Made by a program: the position numbers and the translations under genes. A stretch of DNA of 64,000 nucleotides from Hymenobacter monticola (GTDB lineage Bacteria > Bacteroidota > Bacteroidia > Cytophagales > Hymenobacteraceae): positions 4,092,001-4,156,000 of the forward strand of contig NZ_CP094534.1 of NCBI RefSeq assembly GCF_022811645.1. Direction: 5' to 3'. Within the stretch, counting starts at the first letter, position 1; each line of letters begins with the position of its first letter. Below, one piece after another: positions 30,755 to 39,734 of this stretch. Under the pieces are notes generated by a model that was not told the origin of the DNA, ran no database searches, and worked only from the letters and a program-made list of their open reading frames with translations.

Positions 30755-32953
30755 TTAAAATTGATTTTTGTGGTATTGCAAGACACGAAGGTTGCGGTCT
30801 GCCATCAATTGGACCATAATCATCGAGCCGGGCAGCAACGATACCGAACTCATGCCGTTGATAGTGCCGTTAGGATTGGAAGAAGAACGGCAGGTCAATA
30901 CAGTGTTTGCGCTGCGGGTGTAATCCATCAAAAACACGCAAATGTCATTGGTCACTAAGTTGTCGGTATAAATGGCGTAGTTGTCCGAGTTCAAGAAGTT
31001 CACCACCGTTTCCTTGGTGCCTTGAAGACCCCCATTTTGACCTGGGGTTACCGGATTGATGGAGTGGTAATTGGTGTAAGCCGAACCTATGCTGTTCGTG
31101 ATAGTTCTCACCCAACTAGCGTTTACAACCTGTTGACCGAAAGCCGAGGGTGATGGCGTTGGTGTCGTTGGGTTGCCACCGAAAGCCGGTGAAAACAACG
31201 GCGCTTTCAAGTCCAATTCGTTGTCTACGTAATCGAACGTGGTCTTATCATTGGTTTTTAGGTCCACGTAACCGAATGAAGCTAGGTCGTAGGTCGCATT
31301 GAATAGAGCTTGACCAACGCCATTGACGCTCAGCACTGCGGTCGTGCTGTTGCTGCTCAAGTTTTGTTCGATGGTTACCGAAGTGCCGGGCGTGTACAAC
31401 TGGTTGCTGATGAATGTGGCATTGCTCGTGTTCTCAGGCACTGTGAAGCCAGTGCAGTTGATGGCAAGCACGTTCGTGCACGAAGCCGGAATCACGCAGT
31501 CGTATGAAGCGTGGATGTGGTTGTTCACCCCGTTGACGGTGTTGATGCTGCCACCGACGATACTGGAATCCAAAGCACCTGAATTGATGACGTTGGAGCG
31601 CCCACCTAAAATCGCCACGTAATCGGCACCACCTGCAATGGTGTTCAGGTAACCTCCACCGATGATGCTGAATGCGCCACCAGCGGTGTTGTTGCTGCCA
31701 CCGGGAATGGTTGCGGCGTAGCCGGTGATGGTATTGATTTCGCCACCACCGATGAAGCCACGGTCAGCACTGTTGGTGTTGTAGTATCCACCACCGATGA
31801 TACCGTAATTTGCAGTGCTGGTTAAGTTGTTTCCATAGCCAGCGCCGATGATGGCATGGCTTCCTTGCGTCTTATTGAAGTAGCCTGTCACCACTGCCGA
31901 CTTTTCGCCTTCCACGGTGTTGTTGGCTCCGGCACCGACGAACGAGTGGTTTTGTCCAGCGCGGTTGCTGGTGCCACCTACTACGGCACTATAACTGGCA
32001 CCCGTTCGGTTGCTCACACCGGCACCGATGAAGTTGGCAGCGCCATCGGTCAAGTTGCTATCGCCGCCCACCACCACGGCGTATTGACCAATACCACTGT
32101 TGTTGTAGCCACCACCCACAAAAGCGTAAGGGTAACCGGCTTTGTTGCTTCTGCCTCCCGCCACGGCGCTCCAAGGGTCGAAGGATTGGTTGTCGCCACG
32201 AAGCGGCACGATGGAATTTGCAGCACTGCCAAGCGTGTACATGATGGTGTTGTAAACGGCGGCTGCCGATGGCACAACGCTCGTGCTGTGCGCGGTCAGG
32301 ATGTTTTGGATGACGGGTGTATTGGTAAACTCCGACACGTCCACGTCGAAGGTTTGGTCACTGGTCACCAACTCTAAGATTGCCCGATTCACTTCCACGG
32401 CGTCGCCAGGCTGCAAAGCAGGAATGACAATGCTCTGAGTCGAAATCGCCGTATTCACCACCTCCAATTTGACGGTGTGGTAATCGGCAGTGTCGAAGAC
32501 GATGCTTTGGGTGACGAAGGCGACACGATTTTGGTAGGGGACGTAGTAAGGCGCTTCCCCATCTTTCGTCACTTGAAAGCCACCAACGGGTTCGTCGTAG
32601 ATGGAAACGTTCAGGGTCTTACCGAAGAAGCCGATGGTGAGGGACGAACCAACGTTGGTGAAGCGCACATATCCGCCGTAATCATCAGCACCCACTTTGA
32701 TGATGCGCGAGTCCATTGCGGTTACGGTATCACCTGGCTTCAAGCCGGTGTAAGAGCTATCAAAGCCAGGAATGAAAGAATCCCGAACCAAGGTGAAGTC
32801 TTCTATGGCGTCGGCAGGTGGAGCCGTAGGAGCAAGGGCAAGCTGATCAGTGTTCTCGTCGTAGACTAATGCCAGCTTGTCAGTAGAGTCTACAGCTACG
32901 GGGAGGTCAACTCGGACGGTTCTGTTGCTAATTGAGGTTTTTGTTTCCTTCAC
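30755..32953 (-). CDS. tail fibre / receptor-binding protein with YadA-like beta-roll repeats
   Basis: 732 residues from GTG 32953. The N-terminal 200 residues are a beta-rich attachment region. From about 240 to 490 there are about a dozen repeats of 20-25 residues with the core (V/I)(V/I)GGG-x-x-N, such as FVGGGYNNSGIG, VVGGDSNLTDG, IIGGGYLNTIAG. This spacing matches the left-handed beta-roll head repeats of trimeric autotransporter adhesins such as YadA. The C-terminal 200 residues probably form the trimer tip. It is the last large structural gene and very likely sets host range. Confidence 0.8.
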   Translation of the reverse strand: MKETKTSISNRTVRVDLPVAVDSTDKLALVYDENTDQLALAPTAPPADAIEDFTLVRDSFIPGFDSSYTGLKPGDTVTAMDSRIIKVGADDYGGYVRFTNVGSSLTIGFFGKTLNVSIYDEPVGGFQVTKDGEAPYYVPYQNRVAFVTQSIVFDTADYHTVKLEVVNTAISTQSIVIPALQPGDAVEVNRAILELVTSDQTFDVDVSEFTNTPVIQNILTAHSTSVVPSAAAVYNTIMYTLGSAANSIVPLRGDNQSFDPWSAVAGGRSNKAGYPYAFVGGGYNNSGIGQYAVVVGGDSNLTDGAANFIGAGVSNRTGASYSAVVGGTSNRAGQNHSFVGAGANNTVEGEKSAVVTGYFNKTQGSHAIIGAGYGNNLTSTANYGIIGGGYYNTNSADRGFIGGGEINTITGYAATIPGGSNNTAGGAFSIIGGGYLNTIAGGADYVAILGGRSNVINSGALDSSIVGGSINTVNGVNNHIHASYDCVIPASCTNVLAINCTGFTVPENTSNATFISNQLYTPGTSVTIEQNLSSNSTTAVLSVNGVGQALFNATYDLASFGYVDLKTNDKTTFDYVDNELDLKAPLFSPAFGGNPTTPTPSPSAFGQQVVNASWVRTITNSIGSAYTNYHSINPVTPGQNGGLQGTKETVVNFLNSDNYAIYTDNLVTNDICVFLMDYTRSANTVLTCRSSSNPNGTINGMSSVSLLPGSMIMVQLMADRNLRVLQYHKNQF

Positions 32954-32955
32954 TT

Positions 32956-33144
32956 TTAGGCATCATTCTTCTTTTTTTCGCTCAACAAATCCGTGAAGAT
33001 GAGAGGGACGATCAGCACGGAGAGGGTGCTATAGATTTCCTTATCTATCAATTGAAACTTGAGAAGCACGGTGAAGCCCACCAGCAGGAATAGTGCTAAT
33101 AGAGTGGATTTAGGGGCTTTATATAGGTTTAGGAATTTCATCAC
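32956..33144 (-). CDS. small two-helix membrane protein
   Basis: 62 residues. TLLALFLLVGFTVLLKF and YSTLSVLIVPLIFTDLL are two transmembrane helices, and the end SEKKKNDA is charged. It overlaps the start of its neighbour by four bases (ATGA) and ends two bases before the fibre gene. This is a second holin-like candidate, apart from the one at 28054. Confidence 0.6.
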   Translation of the reverse strand: MMKFLNLYKAPKSTLLALFLLVGFTVLLKFQLIDKEIYSTLSVLIVPLIFTDLLSEKKKNDA

Positions 33145-33407
33145 TTATGGTCTTTTATCTCTTTTGACACCTCGATGAAGGTGCTGATTCTAGCCAGATC
33201 GACCATCATCTTATGCATGTTTTGATTCAGCTCTTTCAGTTCTTTGGATAGCTCCTTCTGGTCACTGTAGAAGCCAGTCATCTTCTGCCTTAGCTCTTCC
33301 TGGGAAGTTTCCAGGCGCGTGATCTTGTTATTGAGCGTGACCCACACGCCGATGAGCCCTCCGAGGAAGGACATGACCTGTAGTGCTAATTCTATGGTGA
33401 GTGTCAT
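33141..33407 (-). CDS. membrane-anchored coiled-coil protein (XhlA-like)
   Basis: 88 residues: an N-terminal transmembrane helix (LALQVMSFLGGLIGVWVTL) followed by a long coiled coil (ITRLETSQEELRQKMTGFY, KELSKELKELNQNMHKMM). The reverse of this arrangement is found in XhlA of PBSX. It is tightly packed with the connector gene upstream and the small membrane protein downstream (ATGA overlap), so the pair may form a lysis or membrane module. Confidence 0.6.
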   Translation of the reverse strand: MTLTIELALQVMSFLGGLIGVWVTLNNKITRLETSQEELRQKMTGFYSDQKELSKELKELNQNMHKMMVDLARISTFIEVSKEIKDHK

Positions 33408-33919
33408 TAGATGCCGTAGTAGTATTTCGGCGCGTGGTCAAACACGATTGGAAACACTGCTTCAGCCCTCGCCTGATTTGTTTGGGTTGACGGGAAGTAA
33501 TTGGAAAACTCCTCCTTATTGGTTTTTAAGAATGAGAGGATGCCAGCCTTGAGCTGCTCAGCCTTGCTCAGGACTTCACCGCGTTTCATGCGAACAAGCT
33601 CTACAGATGCAGCATTTTGCTCCACAGTGTTCCCTTTATTGCTGATGTCGAACAGGTTGAACAGGACTTCCCACTCAGCCATGAGGGCATAGTAGTACAT
33701 CACCTTGTCCAGCAGCTCTTGCTCGAATGAAGTGAGAGGTTCAGTATTTGATCCGTTGACATTCCCTTTATAGATCTCATACAGAGGGATGCCAAGCATC
33801 TCCTTGATGTAGAATTCTTCGACCGTGGTGAACACCGTCTTGATACTCTGTGGATCAAGTTGCTTGGAGACTGATGTACGAGACTTGAAATATGATTCTG
33901 TTATAAGGTAGTTAGCCAT
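33407..33919 (-). CDS. head-tail connector-like protein (DUF6712-type)
   Basis: 170 residues: MANYLITESYFKSRTSVSKQ..., with LDKVMYYYALMAEWEVLFNL and AGILSFLKTNKEEF. All-helical with conserved aromatic spacing, as in DUF6712/gp6-like connector adaptors of Bacteroidetes phages. The leftward start is only a few bases from a copy of the repeated TATAAC-containing motif (33922-33937), so this gene probably heads its own transcript. Confidence 0.6.
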   Translation of the reverse strand: MANYLITESYFKSRTSVSKQLDPQSIKTVFTTVEEFYIKEMLGIPLYEIYKGNVNGSNTEPLTSFEQELLDKVMYYYALMAEWEVLFNLFDISNKGNTVEQNAASVELVRMKRGEVLSKAEQLKAGILSFLKTNKEEFSNYFPSTQTNQARAEAVFPIVFDHAPKYYYGI

Positions 33920-33921
33920 CG

Positions 33922-33937
33922 TTGGTAGTTATAAGTC
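33922..33937 (-). promoter_or_regulatory. repeated phage motif upstream of connector gene
   Basis: Coding-strand GACTTATAACTACCAA, 2 bases from the ATG. One of six clear copies of GGCTTATAACTACC in the structural region. Confidence 0.6.
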
Positions 33938-34135
33938 TGTTGTTCCGTGGTATACTAATTGAGAAACGCTGCGATTCAGCTGCTGCCAGTGTCATTCCAT
34001 TCTGTTATAATCGATTATTAAGCATTCCATTCACTCTCTAAAGAATCTGAAAGAGTGTGTAAAGGAATAGGAGAGAAGGAAGAGCAGGGCAGGGTGGTGC
34101 TTTATCTGGGTATTTTGTACCGTAACTCCACACTA

Positions 34136-34663
34136 TTAAGCATTGAAATCGCTGATTGGACCGAACTTCTGCCTTTCAAATGACCAGACCTCAACCACTA
34201 TTGTGATCTCACCAGCTCTGAAGCTGCGCCATTGCCCAGGCTGAGGGGAGTTGCCGGTCACCTTTCCATTCAGGCCACCACTAGAGATGCCATTGGCTAC
34301 CGTAGCTCCAGCTCTAGTCACATCGTAATACCGAATGGATGAAGCATTGGGGTTTCTCCCTCGTGGAAGGTCGTTAGCTGGAACTAGGTCTAGGTTTCTG
34401 GTGGCTATCCTGAATCCTGAGAGTCTGCCGACCCTGCCACGCTGTCGGTTGACTTCATTGTTAGCGTAGAAAAACATCATTCTACACCAAGTGATGTTAC
34501 TCCAAGTGAGGAATTCATCGATTGCTGCCAACTCAAAAGCCTTGATGGCTTTCGCATCTCTCAGGGCATAGTATTCGCGTATCCTTTTGCGGATTAGGTT
34601 GTTAATGGGCATAGGTTTGAGGCTCACCACAGCGCGTATATGCCGTGGTGAGTGTGTTTCCAT
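34136..34663 (-). CDS. hypothetical prophage structural-region protein
   Basis: 175 residues if translation begins at ATG 34663, one base after the portal stop (TAGAATGG); ATG 34612 (MPINNLIRKRIREYY) is an alternative. Basic and mixed alpha/beta, with FRIATRNLDLVPANDLPRGR and ITIVVEVWSFERQKFGP. It lies between portal and connector, where a head-completion or minor head protein is expected. There is no clear family match. Confidence 0.55.
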   Translation of the reverse strand: METHSPRHIRAVVSLKPMPINNLIRKRIREYYALRDAKAIKAFELAAIDEFLTWSNITWCRMMFFYANNEVNRQRGRVGRLSGFRIATRNLDLVPANDLPRGRNPNASSIRYYDVTRAGATVANGISSGGLNGKVTGNSPQPGQWRSFRAGEITIVVEVWSFERQKFGPISDFNA

Positions 34664-34664
34664 T

Positions 34665-35921
34665 CTAAGCCGCTAAGGGCATGTCAGGCGCATTATTTTG
34701 TGGCTCCTGTGGTCCAGTTAGGTCTTCCTCTTTGAAGCCGTACATGGCCGCCACCACCTTTGGTTGGATGTAATCCTGTAGCACCCAATCAGGGATGTCC
34801 TTTGTCATGAGGGCTGAGGAAGCAATCTCGAACTCATATTCTTTGAATCCATTGAAGTCCAATACCTTCTTCATGAATCGGATGAAAGGATTCTGGAGGT
34901 TTTTGATCACAGTGTTGTAGTAGATCTCCAGTGAGTCACGGTAGAGCTTCCCATCGGAACCAAGAGTTGAGCCATCGGTCTGGATGGAAGCGATGATTGG
35001 ATTCCCCTGGTGAGCGGTGCAGATGTTCTTGGTCACCAATTCGTCAAGCGCATTGAGCATTGGGGTATTGTCACCTGCATTCAATGGCTCGATCTTTACA
35101 GTATCGACATCCTCAGAAACCACCACCATTAATTTAGAAGCGTTCTCGCTGCCCTGAAATGAATTCTTGACAGCTCTTTGGAAATCACCCTTCTGCTCCT
35201 CTGTCATATTCGCCTTGACGCTCATGATGCCAGAAGCGAAAAAGCCATTTAGAACGGAGTTGAGGCTGTATTTTGATAATTCATACCCTAGTTCGATGTA
35301 TCCGAGGGCTGACAGGTAGCTAACGTCTGGAAGGAACGGCTGACCCAATCCCCGTTTATGGTAGAAGTAGAGCTGAGTGGTCTGCTTCACCTTGCTTGGG
35401 TTGAACTTCTCGAAATAGGTAGGGACGTTGATGGTTGTGTTGCTCCAGTCGGCGCACACCCAATAGCCCTGGATCTTGCCAAGCTCATCCAAATTTTTGT
35501 CTGGTCTCACCATCGAGGAGTCGATGTAATCCAGATGGATGATGTTCTTCCTCGTGCCATCGTATCGAACGGCCACCGCGAAGGTTTCTAGGATGGATAG
35601 GTCTGTCGCAACCTGCTCACATAGCTCATTGATCGTGCATCCATCCTCATCTAAGGCTTCAAGAAATGCAGCCAGATCATCGGAGTATGTCACCCCTTCA
35701 CCCTTAATGAGGTTCTGTCGGGTGTTGATGAAAGAGGAGTGGATAGGTGACTTCCTAGCGCTCTTGATGAGGTAGTCAGGGAAGTTGTTAGACTCGCCAT
35801 AAGGCACCCAATCGTTGACCGTGTAGCGTAATTGGGAAGGGCGGATCTCTGGCAGTTTGACCTCTGCTAGGTTGACGTGGGTTATCTGTGGGGCTGTTTT
35901 AGGTTTAGAAGTTCTGGCCAT
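34665..35921 (-). CDS. phage portal protein
   Basis: 418 residues. The sequence has the layout of PBSX/HK97-like portals: NDWVPYGESNNFPDYL near the start, LIKGEGVTYSDDLAAFLEAL, an LYFYHKRGLGQPFLP segment, YIELGYELSKYSLNSVLNGF before the crown/stem helices, and HQGNPIIASIQTDGSTLGSD, the usual portal loop. It forms the dodecameric ring through which DNA enters and leaves the head. It is downstream of the capsid genes here, the reverse of the common order (terminase, portal, capsid). Confidence 0.8.
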   Translation of the reverse strand: MARTSKPKTAPQITHVNLAEVKLPEIRPSQLRYTVNDWVPYGESNNFPDYLIKSARKSPIHSSFINTRQNLIKGEGVTYSDDLAAFLEALDEDGCTINELCEQVATDLSILETFAVAVRYDGTRKNIIHLDYIDSSMVRPDKNLDELGKIQGYWVCADWSNTTINVPTYFEKFNPSKVKQTTQLYFYHKRGLGQPFLPDVSYLSALGYIELGYELSKYSLNSVLNGFFASGIMSVKANMTEEQKGDFQRAVKNSFQGSENASKLMVVVSEDVDTVKIEPLNAGDNTPMLNALDELVTKNICTAHQGNPIIASIQTDGSTLGSDGKLYRDSLEIYYNTVIKNLQNPFIRFMKKVLDFNGFKEYEFEIASSALMTKDIPDWVLQDYIQPKVVAAMYGFKEEDLTGPQEPQNNAPDMPLAA

Positions 35922-35951
35922 TCATAATGTATTCTCTGTTTTCTGGGCTGC

Positions 35952-36866
35952 TTAGTTGACGAAAGCAGTGGTGTTCCAACCGCCGGCACCGTAGATGAAA
36001 GTGAGTGCGCCGAAGTCGGTATTGATGGATGCGGTTGAGTATCCGTCGATGAGCTTTCCGTTTCCATTGACGGTGATCGGCAGGAGTGATGCTCCACCAG
36101 AATAGTCCTTGAGTATGTGTTCTTGCCCTTGGACAGGTGATGACGGTAGATTGATGGAGCGACCAGCTCCGACAAGGATTACATGATCGATGCTGCGGAT
36201 GGTGTAGCCGTTCGGTGGGTTAGTGACGCTGGAGAGGATGTTCAGCTGTTGAGAAGGAGTGCTGCTGCCTCCTGTGATTGGGCCGGTGCTGCCACCGGTA
36301 TTGAGAACCCATGTGACAGCGCCACCATCGGTTGAATCGACCATATCAGTCACCTCCGTGAGAGTGATGATGTAGATCTGCCCCACCTCCTTCATCATCT
36401 TGAGCTGCCTTCCCTCTAGCTTGACGGTGTATTGGTTGACCTCTCCATCGATGGTCTTTCCAAGCTCTGACATGCGGAGTGGCTGTTCATCGCCCAGGAG
36501 CCAGAATCGATCATTCTCATCCTGTATCATCACCGTCACGTCTGTATTGAGGAGGTTTTCCAGAAGGGTGTTCTTATCTCTGGTGAGCATGTTGATGGAG
36601 AATCCAAGCTCCAAGGAGTAGAGGTCACCGGCTTTGCTGCGGTTGAGCTTTACATCGAACTTGAAGTTGTCCAGCTCATTGAAGATGTTCCACTTGCCGA
36701 AAATGGAGATGTCCTCAATCAGGTAGTTGGAGAGACCATTGAGTAACCCAGGGGATTGACCAAGAGCCAATAAGTTCTCTTTCTTGATCATGAACAGGCG
36801 CTTCGCACCTGGGATATTGAAGATCGGACGGTTATCGTAGCCGTTGTTCAGATAATTATAGCTCAT
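35952..36866 (-). CDS. tail/virion protein with fibre-type C-terminal domain
   Basis: 304 residues. The N-terminal 175 residues are mixed (FKFDVKLNRSKAGDLYSLEL, FSINMLTRDKNTLLENLLNT). The C-terminal 90 residues read NGYTIRSIDHVILVGAGRSI..., INLPSSPVQGQEHILKDYSG and ITVNGNGKLIDGYSTASINT, a domain seen at the end of many phage fibre and virion proteins (peptide beta-prism or knob type). It overlaps the start of the 92-residue gene by 11 bases. A baseplate or head-fibre role is likely. Confidence 0.6.
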   Translation of the reverse strand: MSYNYLNNGYDNRPIFNIPGAKRLFMIKKENLLALGQSPGLLNGLSNYLIEDISIFGKWNIFNELDNFKFDVKLNRSKAGDLYSLELGFSINMLTRDKNTLLENLLNTDVTVMIQDENDRFWLLGDEQPLRMSELGKTIDGEVNQYTVKLEGRQLKMMKEVGQIYIITLTEVTDMVDSTDGGAVTWVLNTGGSTGPITGGSSTPSQQLNILSSVTNPPNGYTIRSIDHVILVGAGRSINLPSSPVQGQEHILKDYSGGASLLPITVNGNGKLIDGYSTASINTDFGALTFIYGAGGWNTTAFVN

Positions 36867-37134
36867 TGATGGTCACCCCCTCGCTGTATATTAATTGACC
36901 GTTCTCCATGATTTCAAGGCGGTTGGAGAGATCCAGGTCTGAGAAGTCCTGTGGCTCGTCTTGCTCGACGATCCAGTAGTTCTTTCCCTCGGTCACAAAG
37001 CATATCAACTCCATGGAACGACCTCCAACCTCGCTCACCAGTGTGAAAGAGGCGTGGCTTAGATCAGCGTCTTCAACGAGGTGGGTCTTGAATATTTGGA
37101 GCTTGTTGAAGCTCTTGTTTTGTAGGGTTATCAT
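36856..37134 (-). CDS. hypothetical small virion-region protein
   Basis: 92 residues, MITLQNKSFNKLQIFKTHLV... ending SEGVTINEL. Acidic and beta-rich, no membrane segment. A copy of the repeated phage motif is 9 bases upstream of its start, so it heads the transcript that continues into the fibre-type and portal genes. Function unknown. Confidence 0.55.
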   Translation of the reverse strand: MITLQNKSFNKLQIFKTHLVEDADLSHASFTLVSEVGGRSMELICFVTEGKNYWIVEQDEPQDFSDLDLSNRLEIMENGQLIYSEGVTINEL

Positions 37135-37143
37135 ATCCGGCTC

Positions 37144-37158
37144 TGGTAGTTATAAGCC
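37144..37158 (-). promoter_or_regulatory. repeated phage motif upstream of 92-residue gene
   Basis: Coding-strand GGCTTATAACTACCA, 9 bases upstream of ATG 37134. Confidence 0.65.
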
Positions 37159-37267
37159 ACCGGCTGCCAGACATTCTTAAGGAGGTCCTTCCACACAGGA
37201 TGGCCTTTTACTGCGGCTGATTCAACTAATTCTTTCTAGATTGTTGCCTCACACAGGCAGAATAATC

Positions 37268-38146
37268 ATGTCAGGGATAACAATCAGGTACTTCACAAAG
37301 CAGATTTTTGATGATTATGCACGAGAGTTTGGTGAGCGAAAAGCCCTCTCATTAGTCAAGAGCTTGAGCGAATCCTCACTTCTGACCAAAGCGTTACAGC
37401 TATGGGACTCTCTTGATCATATTCCCACTTACCAAGACCTACAGAAGGTCGTTGGAGCTATTAATTGGTTCGTCATTTCCAGGCGGGAAAGTACAGCGGT
37501 TGGTATGTTGATTGCCCTTTCCAGATGGGATGAGCATTCGAACAAGTCGAACCGATTGGCAAGGCCGGATAAGGTTTTACAGGTTGCATTTGATATTCTC
37601 TCTTGGTTGAAAGTGTATGAGGAGGAAGTAATGGCTTGTAAGTTGCTCATCTCCGTTGCAGCTTCAAACCGTGTTGAAGCAGTTCCTAGAACTACTTTTT
37701 TGGAGCGTGTCTCTAAAGCAGTAAAAATATCTAATATTAGGTCTATTGAATATGAGTGGGAGATAGACAAGGTGAAAAGAAAAAGGGACTTAAGTGCAAC
37801 AGATTTAATTATTTCGACTGTAGTAGGACAGAAGGTTTGGGGAGGAGTATTTGGAGAATTTCCGTCAGAAATTATCTCATTAATTAAGTCAAGTTGCTCA
37901 AAAGCTGATGACTTTGAAATTGCCTACTTGAAATTCAGCGTAGCTGATAAATTCAAAGATTCTGATGATTCTCTTATTTTAGTTTTAGCCGTTGAGGACA
38001 TGGATAGCTTTGATGAAGAGATGGGCTATCTCAATTTGTTTGAGATGCTATGTCTAATCGATGAAGATGGCATTACATTTCAAAATGCGAAGCAGGGATG
38101 GATAGTGTATTTGGGCGTGGACAAATCAGAGTGGAAATTCTTCTAA
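37268..38146 (+). CDS. unknown 292-residue protein inserted in the structural block (moron)
   Basis: From ATG 37268 (MSGITIRYFTKQIFDDYARE) to a Phe-Phe end. It is rightward, opposite to every gene around it, more AT-rich than its neighbours, and closed by its own terminator (38152-38179): the classic signature of a moron expressed from the prophage. The protein is soluble, helical in the first 200 residues (FGERKALSLVKSLSESSLLT, EEVMACKLLISVAASNRVEA) and acidic near the end. No domain is recognised. Abortive-infection or superinfection-exclusion functions are common in such genes, but nothing in the sequence proves one here. Confidence 0.7.
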   Translation: MSGITIRYFTKQIFDDYAREFGERKALSLVKSLSESSLLTKALQLWDSLDHIPTYQDLQKVVGAINWFVISRRESTAVGMLIALSRWDEHSNKSNRLARPDKVLQVAFDILSWLKVYEEEVMACKLLISVAASNRVEAVPRTTFLERVSKAVKISNIRSIEYEWEIDKVKRKRDLSATDLIISTVVGQKVWGGVFGEFPSEIISLIKSSCSKADDFEIAYLKFSVADKFKDSDDSLILVLAVEDMDSFDEEMGYLNLFEMLCLIDEDGITFQNAKQGWIVYLGVDKSEWKFF

Positions 38147-38151
38147 ATGAT

Positions 38152-38179
38152 AAAAGCCCATCCTAAGTGGATGGGCTTT
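38152..38179. terminator. terminator between moron and tail gene
   Basis: AAAGCCCATCC / GGATGGGCTTT stem. Convergent genes on both sides suggest a bidirectional role. Confidence 0.75.
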
Positions 38180-38206
38180 GAGGGATAGTTATAATTGATA
38201 GTTAGA

Positions 38207-38752
38207 TTACGCAATTTCATCAATCAGAGCAGCAACGATAGTTTCGTCCACCAACGGAGCGAATCCTTTGTTGTTGCCTTCAAGGGTGAAGGAGAGGGCA
38301 GAGTCGTCCTCAGCCTTAGCGCCAGAGTTGGCGTTGGAAGCAGTAGGCTTCAGACCATTGGTGCAGCCGATCAGTCGCCATTCACCAGTAGCACGCAACA
38401 CGAGGGCCATGTGTTTGCGGGTCAACAGAATCTGGTGAGCTTTCTCGATGCTAGATTCTCCTATTGCATCGATGATCATGTTGAGGGTCTGCTTCATGAA
38501 TTTCTTCGTGTTCGATACCTGCAGCTCATCAGTGTAGGAGGCTGAACCTTCCACAAATGCAATCTCCTGGAATTTATCAGTAGCGGTGAGGGTGATAGCG
38601 GTTACTTCGATCAGGTTGCCGAATGAATCCAGGGTTCCAATCATGGTAGCAACTTTATTGAAGGGAATGAGGGCGACTCTGGAAACGCCACCGAAGCCGA
38701 ATCCAGCTCCAGTCACGTCAAAGGGGGTGTTGAGATATGTTCCTAAAGGCAT
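38207..38752 (-). CDS. probable major tail (tube) protein or capsid-associated protein
   Basis: 181 residues, MPLGTYLNTPFDVTGAGFGF..., beta-rich with conserved-looking VTAITLTATDKFQEIAFVEG and ALSFTLEGNNKGFAPLVDET. Size and beta-sheet content fit a major tail tube protein. It directly follows the major capsid gene. I cannot exclude a head-decoration protein. No copy of the strong motif is upstream; a weak variant (AAATAACAAC) lies before the start. Confidence 0.5.
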   Translation of the reverse strand: MPLGTYLNTPFDVTGAGFGFGGVSRVALIPFNKVATMIGTLDSFGNLIEVTAITLTATDKFQEIAFVEGSASYTDELQVSNTKKFMKQTLNMIIDAIGESSIEKAHQILLTRKHMALVLRATGEWRLIGCTNGLKPTASNANSGAKAEDDSALSFTLEGNNKGFAPLVDETIVAALIDEIA

Positions 38753-38816
38753 GTTCTAGTTGTTATTTGATTTAGAAGTCTCGCCCACTGCTTAGGTGGG
38801 CGAGACAACATCTTGA

Positions 38817-39671
38817 TTAGGCCTTGTAGAGCACTTTCTGATTGGTCACGCAGACAGCAGCATCCAGGCTGAATGTTGCTTTCAGGAACATCTGGTCAGA
38901 GTTAGCCTGTACCTTGTTCACTTCAAAAGCTCCGAAATCAGACAGCAAGTCGGTTCCGAGGATGAGGTCAGACGAACGACCTGCCACGATGGTGTTAGCT
39001 GCCAGAGGAACGAATTCAACGGGCACGCCTAGGTAGGAGATCTGGTCACCTACCACAGTGAAGATGTCGCGGTAAGTCTGGTTGAGGTTGGCAACTTTGA
39101 TCATCTGCTTCACAGCGTGAGGAGCGTAGATCTTAGCTTCAGTGCCTTCAAGGATCTGGCCTGGCATTGCTGCATATACCTTCTCCATTTCATCGATGAC
39201 GTTAGCAGCAGTCAGGGTAGCACCTGCTACAGCTATTTCATCAGAAGCTGCATTCAGCTTGGTCACCAACAGGTTCCAGTAGCTGGTTTCGATTGCTTTG
39301 CCAACGCGAGGTACTGCATACTCAAGAACTGCCTTCAGGAATTCATTCGATTCCATGTTAGCAGCACCCGATTTCATGTCTGCAGAGAAGCGCGTATTGA
39401 GCATCCCTTGCATGTTGAACTCCTCGTAGACATGCTTCTTAACAGGTCTGATAGTTGCGTCTCCGAAGGTGATGTTTCCACCTCCAGTGGTAGGAGTAAC
39501 AGCGTAATCTTGAACGACTAGGTCGCCAGTGATGCTGGTGACCATCTGCTCATATTTGATGTTGTCGAGGACACGAACCAGTCCTTTGTCGACGGTAGCG
39601 TTTGAATAGATGACTTCAGAAAAGATCTCGCCGAAGTGTGTGCCTGTCCATATTTTAGGTGAATAATTCAA
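38817..39671 (-). CDS. major capsid protein
   Basis: 284 residues from TTG 39671 (reads MNYSPKIWTGTHFGEIFSEV). It sits directly after a scaffold-like gene and an XkdF-type protease gene. The sequence has features of HK97-fold capsids without a cleaved delta domain: a long helix (MESNEFLKAVLEYAVPRVGK), an A-domain (VKQMIKVANLNQTYRDIFTV, YLGVPVEFVPL) and a final QVLYKA-type strand (VTNQKVLYKA). Expected in high copy in the virion. A clear copy of the repeated motif lies 32 bases upstream. Confidence 0.75.
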   Translation of the reverse strand: MNYSPKIWTGTHFGEIFSEVIYSNATVDKGLVRVLDNIKYEQMVTSITGDLVVQDYAVTPTTGGGNITFGDATIRPVKKHVYEEFNMQGMLNTRFSADMKSGAANMESNEFLKAVLEYAVPRVGKAIETSYWNLLVTKLNAASDEIAVAGATLTAANVIDEMEKVYAAMPGQILEGTEAKIYAPHAVKQMIKVANLNQTYRDIFTVVGDQISYLGVPVEFVPLAANTIVAGRSSDLILGTDLLSDFGAFEVNKVQANSDQMFLKATFSLDAAVCVTNQKVLYKA

Positions 39672-39703
39672 GTGAATAAGTGGAGTAATTTATTTTGGTA
39701 TTC

Positions 39704-39718
39704 TGGTAGTTATAAGCC
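39704..39718 (-). promoter_or_regulatory. repeated phage motif upstream of capsid gene
   Basis: Coding-strand GGCTTATAACTACCA, 32 bases upstream of the start. Confidence 0.65.
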
Positions 39719-39734
39719 TGTTTTATAAAGTGTT

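Noticed and set aside
31500..32250. Regular DNA repeats that might look like a CRISPR array
   Set aside because: They are degenerate and in frame; they encode the fibre beta-roll repeats.
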